Source: Firmicutes bacterium CAG:582
Lineage (GTDB): Bacteria; Bacillota_I; Bacilli_A; RF39; UBA660
Direction: 5' to 3'
NCBI GenBank assembly: GCA_000435515.1
Contig: FR884177.1
Coordinates: forward strand, 1-57,705
DNA length: 57,705 nucleotides
Positions 26,053-35,428 of the stretch are shown here, one piece after another. The notes beneath the pieces were generated by a model. That model searched no databases. It saw only the letters and a list, made by a program, of their open reading frames with translations, and was not told the origin of the DNA. The position numbers and the translations under genes are program-made. Position 1 is the first letter of the stretch, and every line of letters begins with the position of its first letter.

Positions 26053-27408
26053 TTAATTTTTTGCTTTAACTGCAGCTATATAATAAAAAAGTTTAATCAA
26101 ATAAAATATTGATTCATGTCTAAATGTATATTTTTCCAAATTCATGAAATAAAATTTACCTTTTTGAATCTCAAAGTACCATCTTTTTTTCGCATCTATA
26201 ATTTCACTAACTAATAATGGTATTTCATCCCAGTTATCAGTTTGATAACCTTTATAATTTGCATCTCTACCGAATAAAATTGGAATCACACCAACTTCCC
26301 CAGCTTCTTTCACATAACGCATATCATTATCAATTAATATATCATATTTATGTTCTTCCAAGAATTCTTTTTTAGAGTGAAATCCTAAATTCATATAATT
26401 GTACTTAATACCATTTAATTCAAAATATTCAACAAGTCTTCTTTTTAATGATACATATTTTTCTAGTGGTCTAGCCAATAGTAAATCAACCTCAAAATTT
26501 TCATTCATTAATTTAGATAAAGCATCTTTCACTCCTGGTTTTACCTTTCCAAATGCCATCTTTTCTCTATATATTTTCCAAAATATAGAAAGTTCTGGAT
26601 TTCCCCATACATATTGTTTATTTTTATCAATATTAGGATTATCATTCAAAAACTCTTGTCAATAAAATTCTTCTAATTCTTTTGTACAAAGAATTGTATC
26701 ATCAATATCAACAGCTATTTTAATCGTTCCATCAGTTTGTTGCTTAACTACTTCAAGTCTATTTAATTCCTGTTTTATAAATTCAGCGGTTTCTTTTATA
26801 AAAGCAATAACTTGATTAATATCATAAATTTCTGATTCTTCATCTTTTTCTCCTGGCATAATATCGGTATTAAGATAATTTAATGTACCTTTATTTCCAA
26901 ATAAACCATTTAAGTTTAATTCATCAATATTGCATTCAAAATTTACTAAATCTTCAATATTAATTGGGAATTCAGTTAAGCCATAAATTCTTGCAATTTG
27001 CTTTTGCATTTTTAAAGAATCAAAATATCCCCACCAGTTTTCATTAACATGAAATTTGCCATTTTTTAATCTAAATCCTTTAACTCCGTTTTCTTCAGTT
27101 TCGAATTTAGGATCTATATATGTCTTCCAGTATTGGTCACCCATTAAATGAATTAGATATCCAAAATAAAATAGATTATCAAGTTTATTATAATATTTTA
27201 GATAAAATTATTGATAATCATTTGCTTGTTCTTCTTTTATCCTAAAATCCCAAAAATGAGTCAAATATTTATCTTTTATACCACTTTCTACTTCTAAGTT
27301 TCTCCAACTATCAGGTGAAACCGTACCTATTCTAAGTATTAATTCATCGAAATGTTTATCTTTATTTATCTCTTTAGCTATAGCCTCATGTATTCTTGCA
27401 GATGGCAT
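26053..27408 (-). pseudogene. HAD-family nucleotidase fusion gene interrupted by two in-frame stops
   Basis: A single frame of 452 codons is broken only by TAA at 27205-27207 and TGA at 26656-26658; there is no frameshift. The first third (PSARIHEAIAKEIN, VSPDSWRN, HFWDFRI) looks like a metal-dependent hydrolase or phospholipase C-like helical domain; translation continues past the TAA as FYLKYYNKL ... GYLIHLM. The rest is a HAD phosphatase: DIDDTIL nucleophile motif just before the TGA, then LLLARPLEKY and LIDNDMRYVKEAG after it. One base change each (for example TGG to TGA, CAA or GAA to TAA) would restore it. A recently decayed gene, or a sequencing problem. Confidence 0.75.
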
Positions 27409-27437
27409 AATATCACTTTATATATTAATTTTACCAC

Positions 27438-27467
27438 GAAAAAACTAAGATACAAAATATCTTAGTT
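27438..27467 (-). terminator. ppdK terminator
   Basis: Perfect 10-bp stem AACTAAGATA (27443-27452) / TATCTTAGTT (27458-27467), 5-base loop, then T run on the minus strand. Confidence 0.85.
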
Positions 27468-27475
27468 AATTTCTA

Positions 27476-30118
27476 CTAATTATTACTTTTTTCTTTAATA
27501 GCAGCTTGTGCAGCAGCAAGACGCGCTACTGGAACTCTAAATGGTGAACATGAAACATAATCAAGTCCAACATTGTGATAGAATTCTATTGATTTAGGAT
27601 CTCCACCAGTTTCTCCACATACTCCTAAATGAATATCAGGTCTTGTAGATTTTCCTAATTTAACAGCTGTTTCAATTAGTTTTCCAACACCTTTTTGATC
27701 AAGTGTTTTAAATGGATCTTCTTCATAAATCTTTTTGTCATAATATGAAGGTAAGAATTTACCAGCATCATCTCTTGAGAATCCAAATGTCATTTGAGTT
27801 AAATCGTTTGTTCCAAATGAGAAGAATTCAGCTTGTTCAGCAATTTCATCTGCAGTTAATGCAGCTCTTGGAATTTCAATCATAGTACCAACTTTGTATT
27901 CAAGTTCAATACCAGCTGCTGCTATTTCTTCATCAGCAGTTTGAGTAACTACATCTTTAACATATTTTAACTCTTTAACTTCACCAACTAATGGAATCAT
28001 TATTTCAGGAACAACATTCCAGTCAGCATGTTTTTTCTTAGTATTAATTGCTGCTCTTATAACTGCTTTGGTTTGCATTTTTGCAATTTCAGGATATGTT
28101 ACTGCAAGTCTACATCCACGATGTCCCATCATTGGATTAAATTCATGTAAAGATGCAATAATCTCTTTAATTCTTTCAATTGATTTACCTTGAGCATCAG
28201 CAAGTTTTTTAATATCTGCTTCTTCAGTTGGAACGAATTCATGTAGAGGTGGATCTAAGTAACGAACCACTACTGAATCACCTTCTAGAGCTTCATATAA
28301 AGCTTCAAAGTCACTTTGTTGATAAGGTAAAATTTTATCAAGTGCAGCTTCTCTTTCTTCTAAAGTATCAGCACAAATCATTTCCCTAAATGCAGCAATT
28401 CTATCTTCTTCGAAGAACATATGCTCAGTACGGCAAAGTCCAATACCTTCAGCACCAAGTTCATGTGCTTTTTTAGCATCTCTTGGAGTATCAGCATTAG
28501 TTCTAACACGAAGTCTTCTAAATTTATCTGCCCAAGACATAACTCTTTCAAATTCACCTACGATTGTAGCATCAACTGTTGGAATGATTCCATCATAAAT
28601 GCATCCAGTAGTTCCATCAATTGAGATATAATCTCCTTCATGGAATGTTTTTCCAGCAAGAGTAAATTTCTTGTTTTCTTCATCCATCGCAATATCTCCA
28701 CAACCAGAAACGCAGCAAGTTCCCATACCACGAGCAACAACTGCAGCATGACTTGTCATACCACCACGAACTGTTAAAATTCCTTGGCTTGCTTTCATAC
28801 CAGTAATATCCTCTGGAGAAGTTTCAAGTCTAACAAGTACAACTTTTTCTCCTTTTCCACCGATACCTTCTCTTTCAGCATCTTCAGCAGTAAAGACAAT
28901 TTTTCCGCATGCAGCACCAGGAGATGCACCTAAACCTTTACCAATTGGAGTTGCTTTCTTTAATGCATCAGTATCAAATTGTGGATGTAATAATGTATCT
29001 AAATTACGAGGATCTATCATTGCAACAGCCTCTTCTTCAGTACGCATTCCTTCATCAACTAAATCACAAGCGATTTTTAAGGCAGCTTTAGCTGTACGTT
29101 TACCATTTCTAGTTTGTAACATATAAAGTTTACCATGTTCAACAGTAAATTCCATATCTTGCATGTCTCTATAATGACTTTCAAGAGTTGCACAAACTTC
29201 TTTAAATTGTTTAAATGCTTCTGGGAATTTTTCTTCCATTTCAGAAATATGCATTGGAGTTCTAACACCAGCAACAACATCTTCACCTTGTGCATTTGTT
29301 AAGAATTCACCAAATAAACCTTTTTCTCCAGTAGCTGGGTCACGAGTAAATGCAACACCTGTACCACAATCATCACCCATATTACCAAATGCCATAGATT
29401 GAACATTTACAGCAGTTCCCCATGAATAAGGAATGTCATTATCTCTTCTATAAACATTTGCTCTTGGATTATCCCATGAACGGAATACAGCTTTAATTGC
29501 TCCCATTAATTGAACTTTAGGATCACTTGGGAAATCTTCACCAATTTTTGATTTATATTCAGCTTTAAATTGATCAGCAAGTTCATGTAAATCTTCGGCA
29601 GTAAGTTCTACATCTAATTTAACACCTTTCTTTTCTTTCATTTGATCAATTAATTCTTCGAAGTATTTTTTCCCTACTTCCATAACTACATCAGAATACA
29701 TTTGAATAAATCTTCTATAGCAATCCCATGCCCAACGAGGGTTTCCAGATTTTTCTGCAAGTACATTAACAACATCTTCATTTAAACCTAAATTAAGAAT
29801 AGTATCCATCATACCTGGCATTGAAGCTCTCGCTCCAGATCTAACAGAAACAAGCAACGGATTTTCTAAATCTCCAAATTTCTTTCCTGTTATCTCTTCC
29901 ATTTTTGCAATATACTCATTTATTTGAGCTTGGATTTCATCATTAATTTCTTTTCCATCCTCATAATATTGAGTACATGCTTCGGTTGTGATTGTGAAAC
30001 CTTGAGGAACAGGTAAACCTATATTAGTCATTTCGGCTAAATTAGCACCTTTACCACCAAGTAAATTTCGCATATCAGCATTACCTTCAGTAAATAAATA
30101 TACGTATTTCATATCCAT
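27476..30118 (-). CDS. ppdK: Pyruvate, phosphate dikinase
   Basis: Interconverts pyruvate + ATP + phosphate and phosphoenolpyruvate + AMP + pyrophosphate; in fermentative bacteria it often works toward pyruvate as a pyrophosphate-using step of glycolysis. 880 residues, the usual length. Domains: ATP-grasp with LLGGKGANLAEM at 20-31 and SVRSGARASMPGMMDT, the phosphohistidine swivel domain with GGMTSHAAVVARGMG, and the C-terminal TIM barrel with GHRGCRL and SFGTNDLTQM. Its codons are somewhat richer in G and C than those of the neighbours, as expected for a highly expressed gene. Own promoter (30139-30168) and strong terminator. Confidence 0.97.
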   Translation of the reverse strand: MDMKYVYLFTEGNADMRNLLGGKGANLAEMTNIGLPVPQGFTITTEACTQYYEDGKEINDEIQAQINEYIAKMEEITGKKFGDLENPLLVSVRSGARASMPGMMDTILNLGLNEDVVNVLAEKSGNPRWAWDCYRRFIQMYSDVVMEVGKKYFEELIDQMKEKKGVKLDVELTAEDLHELADQFKAEYKSKIGEDFPSDPKVQLMGAIKAVFRSWDNPRANVYRRDNDIPYSWGTAVNVQSMAFGNMGDDCGTGVAFTRDPATGEKGLFGEFLTNAQGEDVVAGVRTPMHISEMEEKFPEAFKQFKEVCATLESHYRDMQDMEFTVEHGKLYMLQTRNGKRTAKAALKIACDLVDEGMRTEEEAVAMIDPRNLDTLLHPQFDTDALKKATPIGKGLGASPGAACGKIVFTAEDAEREGIGGKGEKVVLVRLETSPEDITGMKASQGILTVRGGMTSHAAVVARGMGTCCVSGCGDIAMDEENKKFTLAGKTFHEGDYISIDGTTGCIYDGIIPTVDATIVGEFERVMSWADKFRRLRVRTNADTPRDAKKAHELGAEGIGLCRTEHMFFEEDRIAAFREMICADTLEEREAALDKILPYQQSDFEALYEALEGDSVVVRYLDPPLHEFVPTEEADIKKLADAQGKSIERIKEIIASLHEFNPMMGHRGCRLAVTYPEIAKMQTKAVIRAAINTKKKHADWNVVPEIMIPLVGEVKELKYVKDVVTQTADEEIAAAGIELEYKVGTMIEIPRAALTADEIAEQAEFFSFGTNDLTQMTFGFSRDDAGKFLPSYYDKKIYEEDPFKTLDQKGVGKLIETAVKLGKSTRPDIHLGVCGETGGDPKSIEFYHNVGLDYVSCSPFRVPVARLAAAQAAIKEKSNN

Positions 30119-30138
30119 ATCCTTTCCTATACTCCTTA

Positions 30139-30168
30139 ATTATATCAATTAAGTTTAAAATATAGCAA
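30139..30168 (-). promoter_or_regulatory. ppdK promoter
   Basis: Minus strand TTGCTA (30163-30168), 18-base spacer, TATAAT (30139-30144), about 20 bases before the ATG. Confidence 0.6.
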
Positions 30169-30207
30169 GAAAAAACACACGATTATCAAAACATAACCAT
30201 GTGTTTA
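30169..30207 (-). terminator. Terminator after rpsP-khpA
   Basis: Minus strand AACACA / TGTGTT stem with a long loop, then six T, just after the khpA stop. Confidence 0.5.
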
Positions 30208-30209
30208 CA

Positions 30210-30461
30210 TTAAAATGAATCAATATTAATTCTAACGCGATTAATTCCCATATTATATGCAGCAGCTTGAATAAGTGTACGAATAGCTGAAGCCATTTTT
30301 CCACCTCGACCAATAACCACTCCCATATCACTTTCAGGTACAATAATTTCAAGTTGAATAATATCTTCATCTCCTAAAAATTCTTGAACTTTAACTAAGT
30401 CTGGTTCTTTAACTAAAGACTTAACTAAATTCTCAGTAAAAGTAATTAATTCACTATGCAT
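30210..30461 (-). CDS. khpA: KH-domain RNA-binding protein KhpA (YlqC)
   Basis: 83-residue single KH domain with the GxxG loop in VVIGRGGKMASAIRTLI (about residues 49-65). With KhpB/EloR it forms an RNA-binding complex that affects cell elongation and gene expression in Bacillota. It follows rpsP by 3 bases, the conserved rpsP-ylqC order of Bacilli, where rimM and trmD usually come next but are absent here. Confidence 0.94.
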   Translation of the reverse strand: MHSELITFTENLVKSLVKEPDLVKVQEFLGDEDIIQLEIIVPESDMGVVIGRGGKMASAIRTLIQAAAYNMGINRVRINIDSF

Positions 30462-30464
30462 AAA

Positions 30465-30740
30465 TTATTTACCTTCTTTTTTAGTATTTTTGTATTTAGC
30501 CCAGATACCTTTTTTAGTTAATAGATTTTTAACAGTATCAGTTGGTTGAGCTCCATTATTTAACCATTTAAGAGCTTTTTCTTCATCAATCATGATGCTT
30601 TCTTCTTTTTTAACTGGATCATAAGTTCCAACAGTTTCGATAAATCTACCATCTCTTGGACTTCTTGAATCAGCAGCTACAACTCTATAAAAAGGTTTTT
30701 GTTTAGATCCCATTCTTTTTAATCTTAATTTAACAGCCAT
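30465..30740 (-). CDS. rpsP: Ribosomal protein S16
   Basis: 91-residue small-subunit assembly protein. N-terminus MAVKLRLKRMGSKQKPFYRVV, then SPRDGRFIETVGTYDP and the TDTVKNLL motif are characteristic. AAAGGAGG ribosome binding site. Pairs with khpA in one transcript; its usual partners ffh, rimM and trmD are not next to it. Confidence 0.97.
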   Translation of the reverse strand: MAVKLRLKRMGSKQKPFYRVVAADSRSPRDGRFIETVGTYDPVKKEESIMIDEEKALKWLNNGAQPTDTVKNLLTKKGIWAKYKNTKKEGK

Positions 30741-30782
30741 CTTTTATGCCTCCTTTTTCTATAAGTATATTATCACAAGTAA

Positions 30783-30814
30783 AAAAGCATGTCAACCTTT
30801 TTTGGTTGACATAA
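30783..30814 (-). terminator. Terminator after the VirD4 paralogue
   Basis: Minus strand 9-bp stem ATGTCAACC / GGTTGACAT with a 6-base loop, then GC and six T. Confidence 0.8.
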
Positions 30815-30821
30815 ATTTTGG

Positions 30822-32069
30822 CTATTTGTTTTCAGCATCTAATTCAGCAATTTTTTTATCTATACTTTTAATTAAGTCTTCTGTAGAAATAAAATCATTT
30901 GTATCTAAATCCAAATTAAACTTTTTTATATTATTATTGATAACAAATCTTTGTAAATCAAAAATATTAACTTTGGATTCTTCCAATTTTGGATATTCAG
31001 AAAAATAAGTTGGTACTTCTACTTCATCAATATTATCTTTAATAGTTTCATAACCATTATCGCTAATCAATTTAATACCACTAGCATCAACTTTAAGAAC
31101 ATCGCTTAATTTAAGCAAGTACTTATCAGTTTTTTCAAGTAATGCCTCAAGGTCTCTTGTACAAATACATACTTTCATCTTTCTAGAAATACAAGAACTT
31201 AACATATCAATTAAATTGTCACATTCTTTTATTAAATCAAAGTTATCTAAAATGAAATTAAATTTGTTTGTCAACCTTTTACTTACCAAAATTGTATATA
31301 ATTGATTGATAAACATTGTTGCATATCTAGAAAGAGATGTTTCTTCATCTTTCACTATAAAGAATAGTGCTGTCTTTTTTGCAAGTACATTATTAAAATC
31401 AAATGTTGTTTTATTAGTTAATACATTTAATTTTTCTCTTCCAATAAATAATCTTAATCGTTGTTTTGCAACTGATAAAATTCCTCCTTTAGTATCATTT
31501 GGCGCTAAAACAGTTGTAGAAGCAAAAGTATATGCTTTTGAATCAGGATTTTTATCATTAAAATATTCTGTTAAATAATCTTTTGCTCCAAATCTATTCA
31601 TACCTTTATCTAACATTGAATTAATACTAGTTAAATTGATTTCATTTTCTTTTCCATCTTCAAATAAAGAAAGAACTAAACCTTTAAATAAATCTCCTGC
31701 TGTCATTGACCAAAATGGATCTTCATTAAAAGATTTATAATATATTGTTTTTGCCAATCTTTCTATATGTTCTATTGCCCCATCTTTATCCCCACATTTA
31801 TAAAGTTGATAAGGATATTCTAATGGATTCCATCCCTCACTTTTATCCATATTTCTTAAATTTATAGTAATAACATTATAGTTATTTGATTTTAGAGTAT
31901 TATAATATTTATTTAAATATTCCTCTTTAGAATCTAAAATAAATAGACTTTCAGAATTATCAATCATTTTTTCCACTAAAGGAAACATAACATTAGTAGT
32001 TTTTCCAGCCGAAAGCTTTCCGTCCACTATTAAATTTCTATTAAAATTATATATTTTATCTATCATCAT
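30822..32069 (-). CDS. Soluble VirD4/TraG-like ATPase paralogue with altered Walker B
   Basis: 415 residues. It aligns by eye across its length with the ATPase part of the T4SS coupling protein at 41551-43980: Walker A GKLSAGKT (17-24), EGWNPLEYPYQLY, NEDPFWSMTAGD, NDTKGGILSVAKQRLRLF and a shared ending of the type IDxKIAELxAE. Two differences stand out: no membrane helices, and Walker B reads NFILDNFD (271-278) where the operon copy has NFILDEFA, so the catalytic Glu is Asn. It overlaps the upstream merR-type gene by 14 bases and shares its promoter. Probably a regulatory or substrate-binding form of a coupling protein rather than an active pump. Confidence 0.8.
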   Translation of the reverse strand: MMIDKIYNFNRNLIVDGKLSAGKTTNVMFPLVEKMIDNSESLFILDSKEEYLNKYYNTLKSNNYNVITINLRNMDKSEGWNPLEYPYQLYKCGDKDGAIEHIERLAKTIYYKSFNEDPFWSMTAGDLFKGLVLSLFEDGKENEINLTSINSMLDKGMNRFGAKDYLTEYFNDKNPDSKAYTFASTTVLAPNDTKGGILSVAKQRLRLFIGREKLNVLTNKTTFDFNNVLAKKTALFFIVKDEETSLSRYATMFINQLYTILVSKRLTNKFNFILDNFDLIKECDNLIDMLSSCISRKMKVCICTRDLEALLEKTDKYLLKLSDVLKVDASGIKLISDNGYETIKDNIDEVEVPTYFSEYPKLEESKVNIFDLQRFVINNNIKKFNLDLDTNDFISTEDLIKSIDKKIAELDAENK

Positions 32070-32436
32070 TTTTTTCCTCTCTTCTTAACACTTTACCATT
32101 TGTTTCTTTTTCATTTACTTCAAGTTCGTCCTGCATAAACGATAACTTTTGATATTTCAATTTTAGCAATTTGATTTTTTCTTTTATCTCGGATTTTTTC
32201 TTTTCTAAGACATCAGCATTAATATCATCTTTACAATCAATAATTTCATCCAGTGAAAAATCCAAAGACTTAAGTAGTTTAATAAGCTTTGCTTCTTCAA
32301 CATTTGCATCACTATAGTATTTATAACCAGTGTATTTATCAGTTTCACTTGGAACTAAAACACCATACTCAGCATAATATCTCAAAGTTCTAACCGGAAT
32401 ATCAACAATTTTTGAAAACTCACCTATTTTATACAT
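32056..32436 (-). CDS. MerR-family transcriptional regulator
   Basis: 126 residues from ATG 32436 (MYKIGEFSKIVDIPVRTLRYY), behind an AAGGGAG site. The N-terminal winged helix has the classic MerR signature including the TGYKYYS wing; a C-terminal coiled coil of about 50 residues follows (KKKSEIKEKIKLLKLKYQ). No effector domain or Cys metal site is visible, so the inducer may be a small molecule or protein. It lies in front of, and overlaps, the VirD4-like paralogue, and the promoter upstream has the 19-base spacer that MerR regulators need, so the pair is probably self-regulated. Confidence 0.93.
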   Translation of the reverse strand: MYKIGEFSKIVDIPVRTLRYYAEYGVLVPSETDKYTGYKYYSDANVEEAKLIKLLKSLDFSLDEIIDCKDDINADVLEKKKSEIKEKIKLLKLKYQKLSFMQDELEVNEKETNGKVLRREEKNDDR

Positions 32437-32478
32437 TTTTATCAACTCCCTTAATTCCAACTCCTCCTCCCAATTTAA

Positions 32479-32509
32479 ATATTAACAGAGCAGTTGACTG
32501 CCAAGTCAA
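32479..32509 (-). promoter_or_regulatory. MerR-type promoter and operator
   Basis: Minus strand TTGACT (32504-32509), 19-base spacer, TAATAT (32479-32484). In the spacer lies GCAGT-2-ACTGC (32490-32501), a dyad in the position where MerR proteins bind. The overlong spacer is the hallmark of promoters that MerR activators unwind. Confidence 0.75.
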
Positions 32510-32584
32510 GAAAAATAGTTAAATTTATAAGAATAATTTTTAGTTTCTATGTTATAACAATTGTTTGATGTATATTACCATAGT

Positions 32585-32616
32585 GAAAAAAATATATCAA
32601 CCATAACGTTGATATA
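32585..32616 (-). terminator. Terminator after the 32622 gene
   Basis: Minus strand 9-bp stem TATATCAAC / GTTGATATA (plus arms 32593-32601, 32608-32616), 6-base loop, then seven T. Confidence 0.85.
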
Positions 32617-32621
32617 CTTTC

Positions 32622-33722
32622 CTACTTAACAATTGATTTTGGAATAACAACTACTGGTCTTATACCAAATCTCATAAAATTGGTAGTTGGAATTTCAGCA
32701 GATAATTCACCATCTGAGCTAACTGTATAAACTGTTTCAGAACCATTTTCAAATGGAGTCATCGTCCAATAAGATGTTGAGTATACCCAAGAATACTTGC
32801 TTCCAGTACATGTTGCATCATCAACTGAACAGCCTAAAGATGTAAGCTCATCTTTAGTGATTAATCTAACAGTATCATGATTGAAATCAACACCATTATA
32901 TTTTAAATTTTCGAGCTTTCCAATATACCCTGTAATATAATTGTCTTTAGCACTACTAGTTCCATAACTATTACCATTTTCAGAATAAGCAACTACACCA
33001 TTATGTCCAGTCATAGATGCATCTTGCAATCCTGTTTGTTCATTTCCATAAGGTACATATTCCTCTAAATCACCGTCATAACGACCACCAACATATAGGT
33101 TGTATTTAGCAAGCATTGTATAGTTATCACCAGTATTATTAATGATATAGAAACATTCAGTATTTAAGCATATTTGATCTCCAATATTTGTTCCTGTTTT
33201 TGTAATAGTTGAATTATTATCAGTTCCTAAAGAATTTCTTTCTACAGCATTAACTTGAAGTGTACAAGTATATTCCTCAGTTGCATTTTTCGTTGCTGTT
33301 TTAATAAGTTTAATTACAAAAGTTCCTGTCATAGATTCCTTAGCTTTTATTACATTTGTATTTCCATCTAAATCATTTTCAATAGTTGTATATTTAGTAG
33401 TTGTATTGGCTTTTGGTCCACAAACAACCTTAACTTCTGCATCATAATTGCTTGAATTGTTTGTTATTTTGTATCCAAACAAATTGACTTGATTTAAAGT
33501 CTTTAACTCCTTTGTTTCAAATGTTAATGTTTTCTTTGTTGAATCAACAACAGAATTATAAACATCTTTTCCATCTCTACTTGCTGCTGTAAATATAACA
33601 TCAAAATCATCATTATTTTCTGAAATAGTTGTACTTCCGTTTATTATCAATGTTGTTGAAATTGCTGCAAATCCAATACTCATTAAAATAATGGTTGCTA
33701 TCAATAAACTTTTTTTCTTCAT
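32622..33722 (-). CDS. Secreted surface protein, paralogue of the 11508 gene
   Basis: 366 residues. The leader (MKKKSLLIATIILMSIGFAAIS) and the next ~165 residues are closely similar to the 11508-13052 protein, including the FTAAS, NNSSNYDAEV and EEYTC blocks; only one STTLIING unit is present. The middle part (TKTGTNIGDQICLN..., YTMLAKYNLYVGGRY) and the C-terminal YWTMTPFENGSETV ... FGIRPVVVIP form a DUF6273-like domain. Probably exported and folded with disulfides (several Cys). Good AGGAAGGG site and strong terminator. Placement next to the MerR/VirD4-like unit may be chance. Confidence 0.75.
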   Translation of the reverse strand: MKKKSLLIATIILMSIGFAAISTTLIINGSTTISENNDDFDVIFTAASRDGKDVYNSVVDSTKKTLTFETKELKTLNQVNLFGYKITNNSSNYDAEVKVVCGPKANTTTKYTTIENDLDGNTNVIKAKESMTGTFVIKLIKTATKNATEEYTCTLQVNAVERNSLGTDNNSTITKTGTNIGDQICLNTECFYIINNTGDNYTMLAKYNLYVGGRYDGDLEEYVPYGNEQTGLQDASMTGHNGVVAYSENGNSYGTSSAKDNYITGYIGKLENLKYNGVDFNHDTVRLITKDELTSLGCSVDDATCTGSKYSWVYSTSYWTMTPFENGSETVYTVSSDGELSAEIPTTNFMRFGIRPVVVIPKSIVK

Positions 33723-33814
33723 AATTTTTCCCTTCCTACTTTATAATTTTACAACATTTTATTATCTAGGATTTATAAAATTTACCAACTTACTGCTATT
33801 TTACATTTATTTAC

Positions 33815-33855
33815 AAAAAAAAGACATAGTAAGCATTATCCTGTAACTATATCTT
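33815..33855 (-). terminator. Terminator after the LCP gene
   Basis: Minus strand 10-bp stem (plus arms 33821-33830 and 33846-33855, one mismatch pair) with a 15-base loop and T run; includes the end of the gene. Confidence 0.6.
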
Positions 33856-35347
33856 CTCCAGCGACTAAAGAATTCATCGCATTTTTAATTGTTGTAACTG
33901 TCGATTCCTCAGGAGCCATAACATAAGCAATTGCAGATCCTGATGAATAGCAAGCCCCTCTAGAATCAGTTCCATTTGCACTTAACTTAGTAAATTTCCA
34001 TCCACTTGTTCTATTCATTTGTTTTTTTATAAATTTAATCATTTCATCACTAGTCATATTAGTGCTCACTTTTTTATCAAGAGAATTTAACAAAGAATTA
34101 TATTTTGTAATAATACTTGGACTCATAGCTTTATTAATTATCGCTTCAAGAATCATCATTTGATTTTCTCCTCTTGCTCGATCACCAGCTGCAAATGTAT
34201 GTCTATGTCTTGCAAGCGCTAAAGCTTGTTCACCATTAAGTTTTTGTTTTCCTTTTTGTAAACAAATTAATTTATCACCAAATTCTCTTTTAGAATTTTG
34301 TTCACAGAAATTTTTAGGAACATCAACTTCAATTCCATTTAAAGAATTAACAATACTTACAAAAGAGGTAAAATTAACTCTCGCATAATAATCAATTTTT
34401 TCATCATATAAATCCTCTAAAGTATGTAAAGATTCTTCTACACCATATATACCTGAATGAGTAAGTTTATCCATTTGACCTTTAGAATGAAGACGTACAT
34501 AATAATCTCTAGGAGTAGAAACCATTAATATATTTTTAGTTCTTGGATTAACACCAATTATCAAGTTAACATCACTTCGAGCTTTATTTTGTACTGAACC
34601 ACTTGTATCTATTCCACTTATATACATAAAGAATGTGTCTTTAGTAATATCTTTATTACTTTTAATGGTTTTTACAGTTGTCTCTATTTTAAAAGACTCA
34701 ATCTTTTTTAATTGATTATAAGCATCATTATCTTCTTCTTTCAAAATATCTTCTCTAGAAATTTGCATGATAATTGCATCATATGTTCCGTTTTTAAATT
34801 TACTTAACAACTCATTTTGTTCATCTACTTTATGATAAGAAAAATCAATCTCTTTATCCATTTTATCAAGAACTTGACCTATTTTATTTTCATCTTCTGC
34901 TGCTAAATATCCAAAAGATTTCTCACTTAAATCTTTTAAACTATTATATTTACTACTTTTTAAAACGTAGATACCATATTCATCAATTCTTTTACCATTA
35001 TCATTAATATTCTTTATAAACTCAATCGTATTTGCACCATATTGCAAAAATATTACTTCTAAAATCATTATTAAAATAGTAAATAAAAGTAATACCCTCT
35101 TTAACCAAATCCTTAATCTACTATTTAACAAAAATGTTATAAATAAAACAATAAAAACAATAAAAAATCCTGAAATTAATAAAATATTTAAAGGAAATAT
35201 ATCATTATATATTGCAAAAGAAAAAGCCACAACTGTTAAAACAATAAATATAAAAGAAAATATCTTATAAAATAACGGATGACGCTTGTTTTTCTTTTTT
35301 TTAACTTCTCTTTTTTCAGAAGAATCATTTAACTCTACTTTTTCCAC
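33836..35347 (-). CDS. LytR-CpsA-Psr (LCP) family cell wall polymer transferase
   Basis: Transfers undecaprenyl-linked teichoic or polysaccharide chains to peptidoglycan outside the cell. 503 residues: cytoplasmic basic tail, three membrane helices in the first ~110 residues, an extra outer domain of about 110 residues resembling a periplasmic binding fold (NGKRIDEYGIYVLKSSKY ...), then the LCP domain starting FFMYISGIDTSG with catalytic-site Arg/Asp motifs (MVSTPRDYYV, KLTHSGIYG, ALARHRHTFAAGDRARGENQ). The start is GTG 35347 with a GAGGTG site. Works with the LtaS-like enzyme in envelope polymer synthesis. Confidence 0.94.
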   Translation of the reverse strand: MEKVELNDSSEKREVKKKKNKRHPLFYKIFSFIFIVLTVVAFSFAIYNDIFPLNILLISGFFIVFIVLFITFLLNSRLRIWLKRVLLLFTILIMILEVIFLQYGANTIEFIKNINDNGKRIDEYGIYVLKSSKYNSLKDLSEKSFGYLAAEDENKIGQVLDKMDKEIDFSYHKVDEQNELLSKFKNGTYDAIIMQISREDILKEEDNDAYNQLKKIESFKIETTVKTIKSNKDITKDTFFMYISGIDTSGSVQNKARSDVNLIIGVNPRTKNILMVSTPRDYYVRLHSKGQMDKLTHSGIYGVEESLHTLEDLYDEKIDYYARVNFTSFVSIVNSLNGIEVDVPKNFCEQNSKREFGDKLICLQKGKQKLNGEQALALARHRHTFAAGDRARGENQMMILEAIINKAMSPSIITKYNSLLNSLDKKVSTNMTSDEMIKFIKKQMNRTSGWKFTKLSANGTDSRGACYSSGSAIAYVMAPEESTVTTIKNAMNSLVAGEDIVTG

Positions 35348-35428
35348 AATTCTACACCTCTTACTAATTTTAACATATAATTTTTTTTATATTATAATAA
35401 CCATACAAGATTGATAATTTATTTACAC

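Noticed and set aside
26656..26658. TGA read as Trp (Mycoplasma code)
   Set aside because: All other long genes read through with TGG for Trp and no internal TGA; the same gene also has a TAA, so decay is simpler.
28421..29295. Several short frames inside ppdK
   Set aside because: Shadows in other frames of a complete, well-conserved enzyme; no start signals.
32622..33722. This surface gene as a second DGR target
   Set aside because: Its C-terminal codons have the same AT-rich use as the rest of the gene; only the 56301 gene shows the composition break. The 11508 gene is slightly GC-richer at its end but not enough to claim.
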